DNA of 64,000 bases from Branchiostoma floridae. Its lineage: Eukaryota > Chordata > Leptocardii > Amphioxiformes > Branchiostomatidae. A model generated the notes under the pieces. That model worked only from the letters and a program-made list of their open reading frames with translations, was not told the DNA's origin and did no database searches. A program made the translations under genes and the position numbers. The stretch covers positions 15,054,932-15,118,931 of the forward strand of contig NC_049980.1 of NCBI RefSeq assembly GCF_000003815.2. Direction: 5' to 3'. Position 1 is the first letter of the stretch. The number at the start of each line of letters is the position of its first letter. Below are positions 7,518-21,034 of the stretch, piece by piece.

Positions 7518-10215
7518 GATTGCAACACGAGGACGTAACACACCTGATATATTCAGATATAGTCGGAGGGGTCTGTAGTTAAAGCTGATATGCATAATGC
7601 ACAGTCCTTTAAGCGCCTTCTAGCGAAGAGCTTTATAGTTGCATTCCGTATTTCCATTGACGTACGTTTAGGAATCTAGGAAGCTCATTTTCACCAGTCA
7701 ACACAACCCTTGTGCATGTTCCACAGATCTAGCTGCTAACGATATTCGTATACAACCAATTTGTTCCTGAATCGCCTTCTCCAAAGCAGTTCATCACATA
7801 TGTACAGATCGTATCACTTTTACAATATCAAAAGCTGGACGTAAATTTCTAACCTGTTGCATGTGCCCTTTTTGAAAGAACACCACATCAATTACAGCTG
7901 TATCAAATGTATACGTACTTCTACATCTACAGCGTGCAGTATTCGGCTCACATTTGTTAAATAATTATACTATCGTGGCTGGAAAGCGTTCTGAGAAACG
8001 CCTTGTTGGATATTTATGAAATATGAACGTGAACGTGTCCATAATAACATTCATACAGTCACACTGTTTTAATACAGCAAACGGGCTGGCTGACTCAAAA
8101 CGGAGCGGAGGCTACAGACAAACATTGCTTTACAATCCCGGTTAGAAATGATGAAGATAGCGTTGCATTGATAGAGGTACTTGGTGACGATATTTTTTTA
8201 GGAATTTGCCTTATGCAGTTTGATTTCATCCTTTAGATATGGAATATTGCCATGATCACTTGCATGCACATTACCAATGAATTGTTTGAATTATAAAGAT
8301 ACCGTATGTCCTTATATGAAAAGACAGCGGAAATATATATATGTATAGCAGTTGCTTGACAATGTATAAATACTATAAAATGCAAACATATGTCACTGCT
8401 ATTCCTTCGATTAAAGGTCATACTGAATATATAAAAACAGATATAAAGATTACTGTTGTGTAGTTTCTTCCATACATCCCACCAGGAACGCGAATGTACA
8501 TATCACATGGGTGCAGCAAATCTTGATGCTGCGTTTTCGGCTTTTAGAATAATTATGTCTCAATATGTTGTTTGGCTTGTGGCTGTTGTCACCCTTTCAG
8601 TACGCTCCAAGTTGTCAGGATTGTTAAGGTAACCAGCAGTACAGATCCTCCTGTATAGATGGGAACCACAGGTACGTATGAGTGGAGGTGTATCTAAATA
8701 AGATAGGTTGATTTTGATATTTTGGTATGAAAACACAGCAGTGAACATATTATCAATTAATCAATGGTTTATTGTGATTTATGCTCAGCGAAACAAATGT
8801 ATGTTCGCAGCCGATCCACAGACTGGATTGCGCACTGTTTACTAATATTAAAAACTGTTGATTTATAAGTTTGATTTACAAGTTATGCAAAGTAATTCTA
8901 TAAGCATTCTAAAATCACAATGAATGCTAACTTACACTGATAAATTTTTGAAAGCTGAGTAAACTCTGGTGTACAGTACTCGTGCAGTCACAACTTTTAG
9001 TTTTTTGTAGCAGGGTTAAAGTTGGAGATGCAGATCAGAAGGAATAGGATGATATGGATGTGGTAACGGCAACCGCTTGTTTGGACTTTTGTAAGAAAAG
9101 ATATCAATTAACAAAGCAACAACGAGGCGATAAACAGCAGCGAGGGTAAAGGGGAACTATATTGAAGATGGTCAGGTGAGATGTGTTTATCAGAAGTTTA
9201 CAGCAAGCTAGGCGGGTGATGTCATGCCTGTAAAACCTTTTGAAATCTGCAAATGGATATGAAACACACGCATGGTGCTGGAATTTGTGAATGAGCTGTT
9301 GGCATCTACATGTATATGTCATTAAGGTAAAGCTTATTAGGGTAACGCTACTCACTTGTGTTGCTGAAGCAGTTTTCCTGTGGCTGAAAAGTCTTCGGAC
9401 CTGGGAAAACAACAAATTGTCAATCATGTTCTTCATTATAGATCTACGCCTTACTAATGACATAATAGATCAGGCTGCTGGAAATGTAAAGTGTTTTTTT
9501 CCCTATGCTATGGTGCTGGGCCAGAATACATTGAAAAAACTTATTTCACATTCCAAATGCAATTCTAAAGCGTTAAAAACTGTAGCGCAGTTTCTTTCTA
9601 ATCAGCATCATGATAATTACACAGTTTCACGAGTACAAAATTAAACACTGCGGATCGAATTTCCCATGTGGTTTTCTCTGTAGTTGAAGAGGTTACGTGT
9701 ACGATTCTTGCAAAAGTTTACATTTATCTACTGTCTACGTACTGACGATAAAGTTTAGATGCAGAAATCGCTCGGAAAAGTTTTGCAGATATTTTAATTC
9801 TCATACAAAACCGTTTTATCTTCTACTTGCCGTATTGCCAAGTAGCGCTCTTGATTAAATCGTGCAATGAGTGACCTCATGAGTGGCAGTGTCTATGCCA
9901 GTATAGATCTTTACTCCCTCCAAACTACTACGACGTCTGGTATTCAACCGTTATTTTGAACGACATGTATCGCACCAAAGGCACTCTAGTTATGTTGGGC
10001 AGTAAATAACCATATCTTTCAATAAGGCATCGCATCTGAAATTTAGTATTTCCAGCATAGTATTTTCAAAGTAACATAGTCGTGAATTCACTGCTGTCAG
10101 GTTGTTGATAATTACAGTTGGCGTTTTTATAGACCTCCGAACCATCGTTCAACTCTGGCTTTATTCGAACATTTTGAACACTGGGACAGGGCAAGACGAG
10201 AATACATGTCCAAAC
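7518..10215. other. Non-coding, downstream of the CUB gene
   Basis: No gene recognised on either strand. Short open frames at 8560-8748 (minus) and 9291-9644 (plus) have no domain signature. Further 3' exons of the CUB gene could lie here, but I could not identify them with confidence. Confidence 0.4.
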
Positions 10216-10302
10216 CTCCTGCAGCTCCATCAGAAGAATAGTAGACGTTCTTGGACCAGTTGTCCGGCATGGGCTGGTCAGATGCCGTGGCACCACCTAC
10301 AG
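10216..10302 (-). CDS. Possible exon following CUB 2
   Basis: Acceptor CGTCCCTACAG and a GTTTGG donor define an 87-bp phase 1-1 exon encoding VGGATASDQPMPDNWSKNVY and YSSDGAAG. Composition suggests an extracellular linker. If unspliced, the frame runs on to a stop near 10123. Family unknown. Confidence 0.3.
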
Positions 10303-13300
10303 CTGTAGGGACGACACAGGAGAGAATTGGGTCGTTCTCCCCTCAACATCGATCAGGTATATATTTGTTTGAAGTGCACCATTTGACTTTTGTCAAGTTT
10401 CAATCAAAACAGTCTGGCCGGGCGCTCAGACAACTGTGGAGTTTTACCAGGCAGACGTCAATAATTGATAACATCGTTTCGTGTTGATATACCCCGCTGA
10501 AATCGCATGTAAATCATTGAGCTAGACGGTACTGTACCAGATATTAACTAGAACACCACTCTTCCATTTACTGCTGCTTTAATCAACACTTCGACTCAAT
10601 CAAAAACCCTCGCGTTTCATGGGCGATTGGAAGATCGGTGATTGTGGCGAGTAATTTCCCCAACTCAACCTTAATTAAATCACCATAAAGAACCCGTTGC
10701 CCTCTTAAGACAGTCGGGGGAAGAAATTACCGTATTGAGGTCGTGCAGTACTGCCGCGACACAAGAAGGCTTTTGTTTGCTGAAAATTGAATATGGATTG
10801 CTCGAGGTACCCAGTCGTAAGACACAAAGTGACTTTCTGTGTCGGAAATCCAACCAGCTTAGTCTTTCCATTAGCCATGAGAGTAGTCGGCCACAATCAA
10901 GTTTTCTTTAAAAGAATCTTGTCTCCCGACACAGGAGATGTGGCGGGCACTTAATTAAGTAAGGTTGCACAGTACGGGGTCATTCATTAGTTCTGTCACA
11001 TGCCAACTGCATCACTCCTGCACGCCATTCATTCCATGGTGTACCCACCTTTATAGTGTAACCAGAAGCCACGCTGTCTCCACTGTCCCGTCTTGAAGAA
11101 TACCCAGGCGACGTTGCTCCTGCTCTTGAAGGGTGCGGGGTACTTCTGATCGCAGTACGTGAAGTCGTAGGACGTGTTAGAGTTCCCGATGCGTAAGTAG
11201 TCCGTGGCGAAGTCACAGCCGTAGGAGTAGCTGAGCTGGAAGTCCAGAAAGTTTACCTGTATGGCCTGTCCTGGCTTGGCGTGGATGACCCAGGTGCAGT
11301 TGATGTAGGGGGGGTAGTTGGTGCCGAAGGGATAGCCGGGGCTGTAGATGTAACCCTCCTGAGACACAACCTTCACCGCCTTGCTGCCGCCACACTCACT
11401 GTAAGCGTCCACCACTTCAGGGGAAATGGACCGTGCAGATGGAGTTAGTCAAAGACTGAACAGAAGTCTTTTAACCATGCGATGAATCACAGACGCATAC
11501 ACATGCCCTCAGAACACCCGATATAGATACAAGACTACACAATCATTCTCCACATGTTTATAAATGTGACGCTTGATACAGTATTTCATGCCATTTCCAC
11601 TAGAAGCTGCAACTCCTGATCAGTCTAATGTTTCAAAAATAGCTCAACGAATTTTATGGATAAAAACTATTACAAACATTATTTGTGTGTTAACGTATGC
11701 TATCTTTCAAATCATACTTCCTACGTCATACTCCAATTATGAAATCAATGATTACAAAAATCCAGTTTTTGACGCTGCACGGTTGCCCAGCGATCGTCAT
11801 CTGGTGGACACATTTTACCCGTCAGTCACATTAGATGTTATAACTTATAAGAATGCATAAGATAATTGGTCGTCATGACGTCTGGCCTTGAGCCATTACC
11901 TTTTCCAGGAAATACCTTGCACTTGGCTATAACACCTTTTCACCCTCAACCCCAAAGTTTTTACAGCTTTATAAATTGGCTTACCCTGAGGTTAATGCAT
12001 TTGACCAAATATAGCAAAAGTGCTTATCGGCTTCCATTTGAGCCATATACACTTTTATAGGTAGAGTTAGATTTCATACTGAAACTGATGTGTCATGGTG
12101 CCTTGTGTGCTGGGAGATCATGTGGTAACAGTTCCGGGTGCTCAAGCTCATTCAGGCCATGGTTTGAGATAGACAGTTTCTCTAGATGATTCTGTGTCTA
12201 AGGTAATTTCTCCTAGCAAAGTAAATTGGTATATCTGCACTGCACCAAATTGCGAAATGGTGCCAATTTGCCGCCTAATTTGCAAGTTTTTTCAAAATTA
12301 AAAAAAGAAATGAAATTGGAAGTGTGTGCAAAATGGCACAAAACGACGAACATCACTCTATGGCTGCAAATCTCTTTTTGATGAACTTAATTCGCTTCTT
12401 GATGAAGTTAATTCAGTATGGCTATCTTGCATACTGAGGAGATGGTATTCCAGACGCGGACGTTTGGTTTGGTTCATCTGGACGTCATACGCAGTGCCTC
12501 GCGTTAGTGTAACCGCAAGGGATTTGGCACAGATTTGCAAAGTCGACGGCACAATTTCTCAGCGCTATTTGGCGCAGTCCACTGAGATATACTCTTGAGT
12601 GCAAAGGGGGAGGTTGGTGCCCACTGACCAGATATGAAACTACAACATAGATCTGATCTTCAGTGCTGGCAATAGAGCTCCATCAACACAATCATCAGAT
12701 ACATAGACACTCAAACTGAGACAAGTAACACGCTAAAATAAAGCGCAGAAAGGCATGATACATACTTAGACACAACAAAGGACTGAAAGAAAGAGAGTTT
12801 CGAAACAATTAGAGGGCAGGAGAAGGTAAAGACGATTATATGTGGAGAAATCATGAATAACAATTTGTGACACGTGTCAGATTGCTGTGATATTTTGCTT
12901 CCAAATCGCTGGCTATGTGCGGCAGGTTGTCTCGCGGGAATAAAATTATATTAATACAGGTCAGAGGTCGTACGTGCGCGCTGTTATGGTACGGTAGCCC
13001 CTTTCAACCGTGCGAAATGGGCTGGATAGGTGACCTTGCAGCACAGGTAACATATCACAATATCATGCCATTAGTGCGCCGGCACGCACGCTCCAACCCG
13101 CAGCCACGGGTACCATTCTATGAAATAGGTCATCCGTACAAAATAGATAAATACTTACACACATCATAACAGTTTCTAACATACAGGTGGCAACGTTTGC
13201 AACTGTAGATTGTGCAATTCACTTGGAAAGAAATTGATAAAACAGACGTCAGCATTGACAATGAATGTTGCTTCTTTCCATGGAAATCAATAGATGGATT

Positions 13301-16300
13301 TTTCATGCAGAGGATTTACCAAGAAAGTCTGGGGCTAAGGAGACTGACTATTGAATATCCATTCAGCTGAAATACTAACCTACACCAACCAGACATATCA
13401 ATGTGCAACTTAGTACCCTCATATCTGATCACTTAACAGGCAGCCTTTTACTGCAAAATCAATGGAAAAAATTGACTAAAAACTAATGAAAAAACAAATT
13501 GCAGTTAATATGGTCTTTAGTGGATCAGAATTATCTTTCATGTGTGTGCGAGAGAGAGAGGCCAGAGAGAGAACGAGAGAGAGAGAGAGCGAGAGAGAGA
13601 GAGAGAGAACGAGAGAATAGGTCATAGCAATGCGACCCATTCTGGACATGTTTTTTTATTATGCCCGTACCCTCATCCACGCATACATGTAGAATCTGAA
13701 AATGCAACATTTTATGGACATACCACTTGAGAAAAGTTGGCCCAGGAAAGACGTTATTACAAGTTGGTTTTCAACCCTGTCCATGCTGTTTATGGTCTCC
13801 TAGGGAGAAACCTTGCATGGTGTGAACAGAGTGGTGTATACACATGACCAAGTTATGTTCACACGTCAGGCACTTAACCTTACACTTGTGCACTTATTTC
13901 ACCTGACTAGTGGTCGTAAACATCTGTAACGTTTTGTCTACTAGTAGGAACATTTCTCTTCATGTTACATACATTGACTATGCCTCATCCAACCCAAAAT
14001 ATATCTATGGTTAACGTGTATAACGTGATATACGTGATTAGGATGGAAAGTTATCTCAAAGCGATTCATGGATTTAACTTTAAGATTCTATGCATACATA
14101 TGTAAATATCAGACGTATTGGATTACAACGTTTGACGTCCTTTCTTCCAGTTTTATGGTGGTTGTGTCTCAGCCAGTTGTACTTGAAGTACGATTCTAAT
14201 AATGTTCATCTTCCTCTACTTCACACTATTAAAAAATACATAATGACACAATCATGTTAGTCGATAATTGATTGGCATGATTAACATACTATTACTCCAG
14301 TTTTCATCAACGTTACCTACAGATCGAAAATGTTGAAAATTCATTTGTTCCTTCTTTACTTATCCTGATTCAAAGTTTTCAACTGAAACTTCCCTGCAGT
14401 TACAAAGTAAGCCGCTAGAGATCCTAAACGCATGTCCCTTCTTCCTAACCACAACAGCTATCCACCGAGAAAACTTCGTGACAATACATGTAGCTTGCTC
14501 AGAAGGTATTCAAACCGGCAGTTCCAAAGAAAGCAACAAGGGAATCTAAAATCTAATCAAGTTTTATGAAGAACTACTCACAGACCAAATGTTAAGACAA
14601 TTAATCCAGGCATTCTCGAGTTATTGTGGCTGATAGAGAGACACACGATAGAGACATGCGAACCCTGCCGAAAACATAAGCGAAAATGACACAGACTGAA
14701 TAAATGTATGGACTGAAGTAACAAGCAACTGATAACAAATTATCTGGTATGTTTTGATGGAGCGCCTGAAAGTTGTGACAGCTCCACTCACACAGTATCC
14801 GGGTTGCGTGCTGGGAGCGGACAGACGTCCGTGGTCGATACGACTGGACGGAGATTAATGGACTGTCTCCCTCTTTGATGAATAGAACGTCCCACATTAT
14901 CCATCTCCGCAACACTCAATTCATTACTGCAAACACCAGACCAAGCTTTTTAAGCGGTAAACACAGCTGATCCTGACTTAACATGCTCGGGAAGTGCATT
15001 ACCGATGGAGGGTTTAGAGTAGCACCACGCACGGCCATGATTGATCAGACGGGGCTTACTGTAGCCTACCCGGGAATGAACAGCAGCAACTACAATCTGC
15101 AGTAGTTATCCTCGCACAAATCAAATCAGAGCCTGTTTCTGATCTAAACACACTAACTCTCCCCCTTTTCTCTAAAAAATAGAATGCCCAAATTATTGTG
15201 TATACGTATGTTAACTGGCAAAATTTTGACAATCATAAATCTCTCGAAACAATAGATAGTCTTTTCCTAAGTTGACTACTTCTAGAAAGTGATACAGCAT
15301 CCAAAGACCATTAAAAGCAAGTTAGATCGCATACTGCCGACTTAAGAAGGCTCTGGTGGTTTCAGCCATGCAATAAGTTACGGATTGATCGTCCAGGCTC
15401 TGCGCCATTAAGTGTTCCTGTTCTAGTCGGAACGCATCTGCCTGCTGGATGAAGTTGACTTAACGTGAAAGGCGTATGCAGGCAGCGTAGTGTGGAGAAT
15501 GGAGGTCAATTCGGCGGGACGGTACAGAGTATGCACGCTGGTGTTAGATAGAGCTACAGCAGTTTTAACATAGCTGAAGACATCATTGACGGTATCAATA
15601 CTTGATTCGTTATAAAAGTCTTGTTTTTGGTACATTGTGTCACAGTTTACTACTTAATATTTTGGACTGGTAGCAACTGTTTGAAAGAAGTTCGAGGAAA
15701 GATCTAGAGAATGATTTTATCACTATCTCTAGTTCTGACCTAGCCATTGACACCCCCAAAAAAGCTTTAAAAAGTTGTCACAGTTATACATTCATACAGG
15801 TGGTTGTTAGAAAATGAGATGCACTGAACGCAAAGTATTCTATAAGAATTTTGAAATAAGAAATGTACCGAGCTGCTGACCGAAAAGACTCGTAAAACCT
15901 TCCTGAGAAGCACTCGCGTGCAACTAGAAGGAAATTAATTAAAGGCATTTCATGGGAAAAGGCAAGTTTGGACACGCGCGAAAAGACGAATCTATCAGTT
16001 TGCGGTGACCTTCGACATTCCATGTCTGCTTTTTGTGACATGGGTGCCTACCTTCGGAAAATAGATGATGTGTATGGCTCCAATAGGGGACAGAGCTACG
16101 ATTCTTAACTAAAACGTTTTCACATGCAGTCATCGATTCATTGGTCAAAAACTTCTAGGTTGAATCTAATCTAATATCGTTTCTTAAGCTGTCAAATATA
16201 TTCACCTGAGTGAAAACGTAAAGCGGGTGATGCAGAGCATCGCCACAAAATCCTCCCTCGTTATCCAAGTTCTCAGAGATTTATAAATCATCCAATAGGT

Positions 16301-19300
16301 CAACGTCTTATCCTGATTATTACCTTATCTATGGCTATCTAAAACGTTTCTCCGCTCGGACGGCCGAGCCTGACAGCCTTTTGACCAGGTGCCAATATGA
16401 TTGATTCGAAGCCATCAATTCTTGCCCGAGTCAATAAGCTGCTACAAGTCCGGCTTATCCGAATGCCCGCTGCGTCCATTCCTGAGTTTAATGTTTCCGA
16501 TAATACGCTATGAGGTCGAGTGCCTTAGAGAAGGCAGCTGTGCGGTGTGCAATGTGTCCCTTCTGTACACCAGACAGACCCCACTTGTACCATCAGAGAT
16601 CCAGCTGTTACCCACAATAACGTCTGACGAGGGGGATGCTGATCTACATCATTGCCTTTCCATATATGATAATCCTACTGAGTCTTATAAGCTACTAATA
16701 GCAGTACAACGTTATAGGTTTTAAAACTTAACGTTATACAGAGATGAACATTTTCAGTTAAAGCTTTATTTGCAAACTCCTGCCACAGGCAAGGGAACAA
16801 ACCAAGGGAAATATCTAGTCTATAGATCTCTTCGATGTTTCTGCATATATTACTAGGGCTTGACCCCTTCCTTTGGGGTACATGCGTGGCCAATGTACAG
16901 TCCCACGTTTTTAATGATAAGGGGGTTTGATAAAATTGTACTTTTTTCAAGTTTTCCATGTTAATGAATTCAAAGCATGTCGACTCTCTACGACATATCA
17001 ACAGCTGAACGGTTTTGCAATTTTGGACGAAACACATACACATCTAATATCAGACAAACAAATTACCTGTATTACTGTAGGAAGAATAACCCAACTTATG
17101 ATGTATGTACAAAACTCAGATTTTTGGCTACCTATTTGGCTACGGCTTGCCGAAAAGTAGTCCTGATATCTGTCAAGATTTACCAGAATACTCTATCCTC
17201 AGGCAAAAATACTATTTCGATTCGTAAAATGCCAGGTTAACGAATGTTGAGCTTATTTTCTCGCCCGAAGGCTTTAGCTTCTGTGAAGCTGGCATTCGAT
17301 TGAATTCCGTAGTATTTATCCATACGATACTCCGCTGAAACCGTCCGTTCTGCTCCAATCACAGCGAACATTAGTTTGAGAGCTTCGGAAGCTGTCGGAG
17401 GTCAGCAAAAGTCAAGCTGATGACCTTTGCGCGGGGAATTGTTATTCCCGCCAGTTTTACAATCCTCAGTCCAATACTTCTAAAGCTGCGAGCAAGTGAA
17501 GAAGGCCTATCATGGATATCAACTGCACGGAGTAGACTTAGGGCCGGAATCTAAATTGATGTGAGAAGTGCTGCTTCTGTCTTTCCGAGCTTTCCCCTGC
17601 ATGTTCCGCCGTACCCAGCTGGGCTGACAGAGTGGATATTCTCGCTCCAGGGAGCTTCGTGGGCAATTTCATATATATTTCAGGAATTATCTAGCTGCGT
17701 GCACTTAGACACAGCCATGTGTACAATTGGTTGGTTTTGAACTCTCAGTGTGGATATCTCGTAAGCTGCCTGTAGCACTAAAGTCTGTATGGATGGAACA
17801 GCTCCCTTTCCGAGCATATCAGTCCGACACATGCCGAGGGGAACACTTTTTGCAAATGGGTCTTAGAGATAAAATGATTCTCTAGATTTTTCCTCGACCT
17901 TCTTTCGAACAGTTGCTACCAGTGGATCAGTCCAAAATATTTAGTAGCGGGGTTTTCTAATGAAAGGGGTAGTTCTGGAATATACTATTCCTACTATCAA
18001 CAGTGACCACACAATCTACGTATAACACATTTCATATACTCATTTCTTGCTTGTCTGTCACCGATTTGCTATATGAAATGACATGATATCTAAAATATAA
18101 GATGTCTGCCCCCTCTCCACCAGAGGCTACCACACCGCTGGCCAACCATAAATCTGATAGACCGCTCAATAAAGCCCATAGAAAAAAGTTTGTGTGGCGT
18201 TTTCTATGTTTTGTCATGGTGTTTGTTGTTCTTTGAATGTCTTTCAAATCATTCTGCACGTATAAATCCAGTTTATGGTCACTTATGTGAGAAAGGTGCG
18301 AACACGTGAAAACAAATAAGAACATTAGGAAACATTTGGAGAAACAAACCTTCATATTCGATGGTGAAGCCCGAGTGGAAATCATTTCCAGTCGTCCGCC
18401 GGTAAAACTTGAGACAGGCCAGGTGGTTCGGTACGTACACCACGTCTGTCGGCTCGGACGTCCCTGTGTAAGTTCTTAACCTCCTCGAGTCGCTGCAGGA
18501 CCCGTCTCCAAAGATCTGTACTTCATCCTTGACGGTGGAATTCCTGGTAACTTCCGAGTTCAGGTCGTAGCCGTAGACTATGATTTTGATGCCGTGTCCT
18601 TGCTGCAGGCTGATGACCCATGTGCAGACCCTGTCGTCAGCAGACATGGGGGTGGGGTAAGGTCTGGGGTAGGCTGGGGACCGGACCCACCCACGGTACG
18701 CTGTCAGGGTTCTACCGCACGCTGAAAACAATTGTAACAATCATTTCATCAGGTTTACCAGAACCTAAGTTATGTAATCTGTTTGTTACATCTTTACACT
18801 TACCTCAGTCCTCGTGACATTTATAAAGACAAACGAACATACATACAAACATTCAGCTCCGATGCAGGTCTACGTACCGACATATTATATTCTTTGGTTA
18901 TGGCTGACGGAATTTTAGAGATCAGTGGTAAACTCGTCATTAAGTTTGTAAGTAACATGAAATAACTTATATAGTTGCACCTTGCTTTTGATTAAGTTAT
19001 GATGTGCTTAATTGTCCATGTCCGTCAGTCGACATGTTTGGCACTAAGGACTGACAAGTAAATCAGGTCAGGTAAATCAGTGTGAAAGATCCATAGAAAA
19101 GAGCAACTTTTGTACATAAGAACGTCAATTAAGATAATCTAAACGGGATTCGTCCTTGAGGCACGACGCAATTAAGACATCCCTGATGACCTGATAATGA
19201 CCATCATCATGAATTAAACTGCGGCCTTTAGAATATTTCTTCAAGTCCTATGGAGGCAAGTGAGCTAATGAGGACATATTTTAGACGACCTTGCAATTGA

Positions 19301-21034
19301 ATTTTCTCGTTTCCATGGCAATCGTCACGGCGAACGAACAAATCTTACTCACATTTGCTCGGTTCCGATCTTGTACACCGGGCCACACTGTCAGCTGGGG
19401 TAGAGAAAACAGGCTTTTGTTAGTTTGACGAGAACTAGCACTGGGAATGTGTGTGTATCTATGTATGTGTGTATGTATGTGTGTGTGTGTGGGGGGGGGG
19501 TGTCTTCATGCGTGTGGAGTATGATGTGAATTGAAATGTCTTTCCAACCTTTCAAAGTCTTTGTGCAACTTCGACACATTGTGTGTGTCAAACCCGTCGA
19601 CACAAACTTAAGAAAACAAAGACAAGACAGAAAAGTCACATTGTTCAAACATTGCGCCCAAACTATGAATTGTCAGCAATAGGACGATACAAAAGAGAGA
19701 GGAGAACTATGCCCTGTGATGATATTCAGTAGGCCATAGAACAGAGATGCACCACCAAATCCTGCTGATGAGACTACAGATAGTTACGTCATGTGTCAAT
19801 TCTGGCCGGAGTCCAGGATGTACCAGTCAAAGGGATTATCGGATATCATTGGATAAATGGGCACGGGGGCAAAGTTCGTTACTACATGAGTGAGAATGTT
19901 AAGATTCTATTTTCCGCTTCAAACGCCACGTAATCACAGCTGAGCAGCGCGTATGGCGGGACAATTCTGTTTGTCTGGATATTTCTGCAATCTGATCCAT
20001 AGGACGCTATTTTCCTTTTGGATGGTACATATTGTCATCTAATTTTGTAAAGAACTGCGGATTTTGGTTCCTCCGTCATTACAAAATGTTTTTGAAAGCT
20101 GTATGCAAATGACGACTACATTTACATGATGTATGCAAGGTAAGGTAAAATTCAACTGTAACTTACTTAAACATGTCACAAGTAAGAAATCCATACCATT
20201 CACCTCTAAGGCATTTTCGTATTGAACGTACAAATCCGGTCCTTATTTGTATGTTTGCATTGTGTTACATTTATTGAAGTCCTATTGTGGAGAACACTGG
20301 AATAACAAAGTTTCCGCATTAGTTATGGAAAGAAGCTCCTCATTTTGGATAACTCAATTGTGTCTCTTTTTGTCTATGCTACCTGATTGCCATAATGGGG
20401 AACATCCCTCATTCCGCTCTTCAGTTATCCGCCTTGGAATATTTTCAAAAAGGCCCCTGCAATTCCAAATTAAACTGCTAGGATGAACAAGCCTATGCAA
20501 CTTTATCCTGACGTCAAAGGCTATCTGCCAATCATACACTAGACCCTGCAGTTAGAGAACAAGTAGCTGGGGGGCCAAACCTGCACTTCTTACTGAGCAC
20601 AACACCCCAATTTGGTTCCCGTAACATCTTAGTTCAAAACTGATACAAAAGCCGCCCGTTCCGCTGCAGCACTAGTAAGCCGCTAGCGGGCCCAAAATCT
20701 AATCATTCTGGGGTCTCGTCGAGACCTACCCACAGACCAAATATGAAATCCAATCCACTTTCTTGAGTTACCGGCTCCACAGACAAACACACATAAACGC
20801 ACAAAAACCCTCATGCTAAATTCTCAATGTTTCATGGAGATGATAGATGCATTAATGTAACTGTAGATGATGGATCCATGGAAAACAAGGGTCTGTAATA
20901 ATGTATGTACGTCATACTCTGTATGCTTTAATTACGCTCGGCATGATCCCGTAATGGATAGCAGTAGTGTACAGTGTACATTTACCCAGAGTTGAACTCA
21001 GCAGCAGATAACTGATGAGAAGTTTGGCAGCCAT
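10216..21034 (-). CDS. Secreted two-CUB-domain protein (exons joined by phase)
   Basis: Proposed exons in transcription order: 20986-21034 (start and signal peptide), 19353-19394 (42 bp), 18350-18721 (CUB 1), 11049-11414 (CUB 2) and 10216-10302 (linker). All internal junctions are phase 1, with GT/AG sites on every side, so the reading frame is continuous. The N-terminus MAAKLLISYLLLSSTLG is a good signal peptide. CUB domains are extracellular ligand or protease-associated modules. The two CUB exons are strong. The 42-bp exon and the last exon rest on splice sites and phase only. The 3' end is not found: either the reading frame continues past 10216 to a stop near 10123, or more exons lie further left. 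A cDNA would settle the order. No close named orthologue is claimed. Confidence 0.5.
11049..11414 (-). CDS. CUB domain exon 2
   Basis: A 366-bp phase 1-1 exon between acceptor TTTCCCCTGAAG and donor GTGGGT. It encodes ECGGSKAVKVVSQEGYIYSP, then NCTWVIHAKPGQAIQVNFLD, GCDFATDYLRIGNSN, YCDQKYP, VAWVFFKTG, and ends GFWLHYKG. This is a full CUB domain with both disulfide pairs (C..C before TW; GC-D..DYL-I and YC). An alternative acceptor 16 bp inside the exon is possible but would break phase symmetry. Confidence 0.85.
13540..13618. repeat. (GA)n microsatellite
   Basis: A GT-run start followed by about 75 bp of GAGAGA with AACG and GCCA interruptions. Confidence 0.9.
14397..14650 (+). repeat. Dispersed repeat, copy A
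   Basis: Contains AGTAAGCCGCTAG, AAAATCTAATCA, ACTCACAGACCAAATGT, CATTCTCGAGTTAT and a GACACACG end. These occur in the same order in copy B at 20664-20800, so this is a dispersed family, with additional sequence inserted in this copy. Confidence 0.55.
18350..18721 (-). CDS. CUB domain exon 1
   Basis: A 372-bp phase 1-1 exon between acceptor TTGTTTTCAG and donor GTTTGTTT. Translation starts CGRTLTAYRGWVRSPAYPRP and contains VCTWVISLQQGHGIKIIVYG, KDEVQIFGDG and CLKFYRRT, and ends GFTIEYEG. This is the CUB pattern: leading Cys, G.v.SPaYP.pYp, C.W.I....G..I.i....dl, D.v.i.dG, and a final f...GF.i.Y. Four cysteines are present in CUB-like positions. Confidence 0.82.
19353..19394 (-). CDS. Possible 42-bp linker exon
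   Basis: Bounded by a CCCCAG acceptor and a strong GTGAGTAAG donor, it is 42 bp and phase 1-1. Joined between the signal exon and CUB 1 it reads ADSVARCTRSEPSK then SCGR without interruption. The support is splice sites and phase only. Confidence 0.35.
19449..19504. repeat. (GT)n microsatellite with poly-G
   Basis: GTGTGTATCTATGTATGTGT-type repeat ending in a run of ten G. Confidence 0.88.
20664..20800 (+). repeat. Dispersed repeat, copy B
   Basis: Shares AGTAAGCCGCTAG, AAAATCTAATCATTC, CCACAGACCAAATATGA, TTTCTTGAGTTA and CAGACAAACACAC with copy A in the same order and orientation. Function unknown; probably a retroelement tail. Confidence 0.6.
20986..21034 (-). CDS. First coding exon: signal peptide
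   Basis: ATG at 21034 opens MAAKLLISYLLLSSTLG, with a short basic start, a hydrophobic core and small residues before the expected cleavage. The frame is followed directly by donor GTAAAT after one base of the next codon (phase 1). This matches the phase of the downstream CUB exons on the same strand. Confidence 0.5.

Larger units (their letters stand above)
11415..18349. other. Large intron of the CUB gene
   Basis: About 6.9 kb with no further CUB exon that I can see. It contains a GA-rich microsatellite (13540-13618) and one copy of a dispersed repeat (about 14397-14650). A 21-bp imperfect tandem duplication around TTGATGAACTTAATTC is at 12377-12418. Confidence 0.45.

Noticed and set aside
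8560..8748. Candidate last exon of the CUB gene (minus)
   Set aside because: It has an AG and a stop and some coding-like composition, but no phase-compatible link or domain could be shown.
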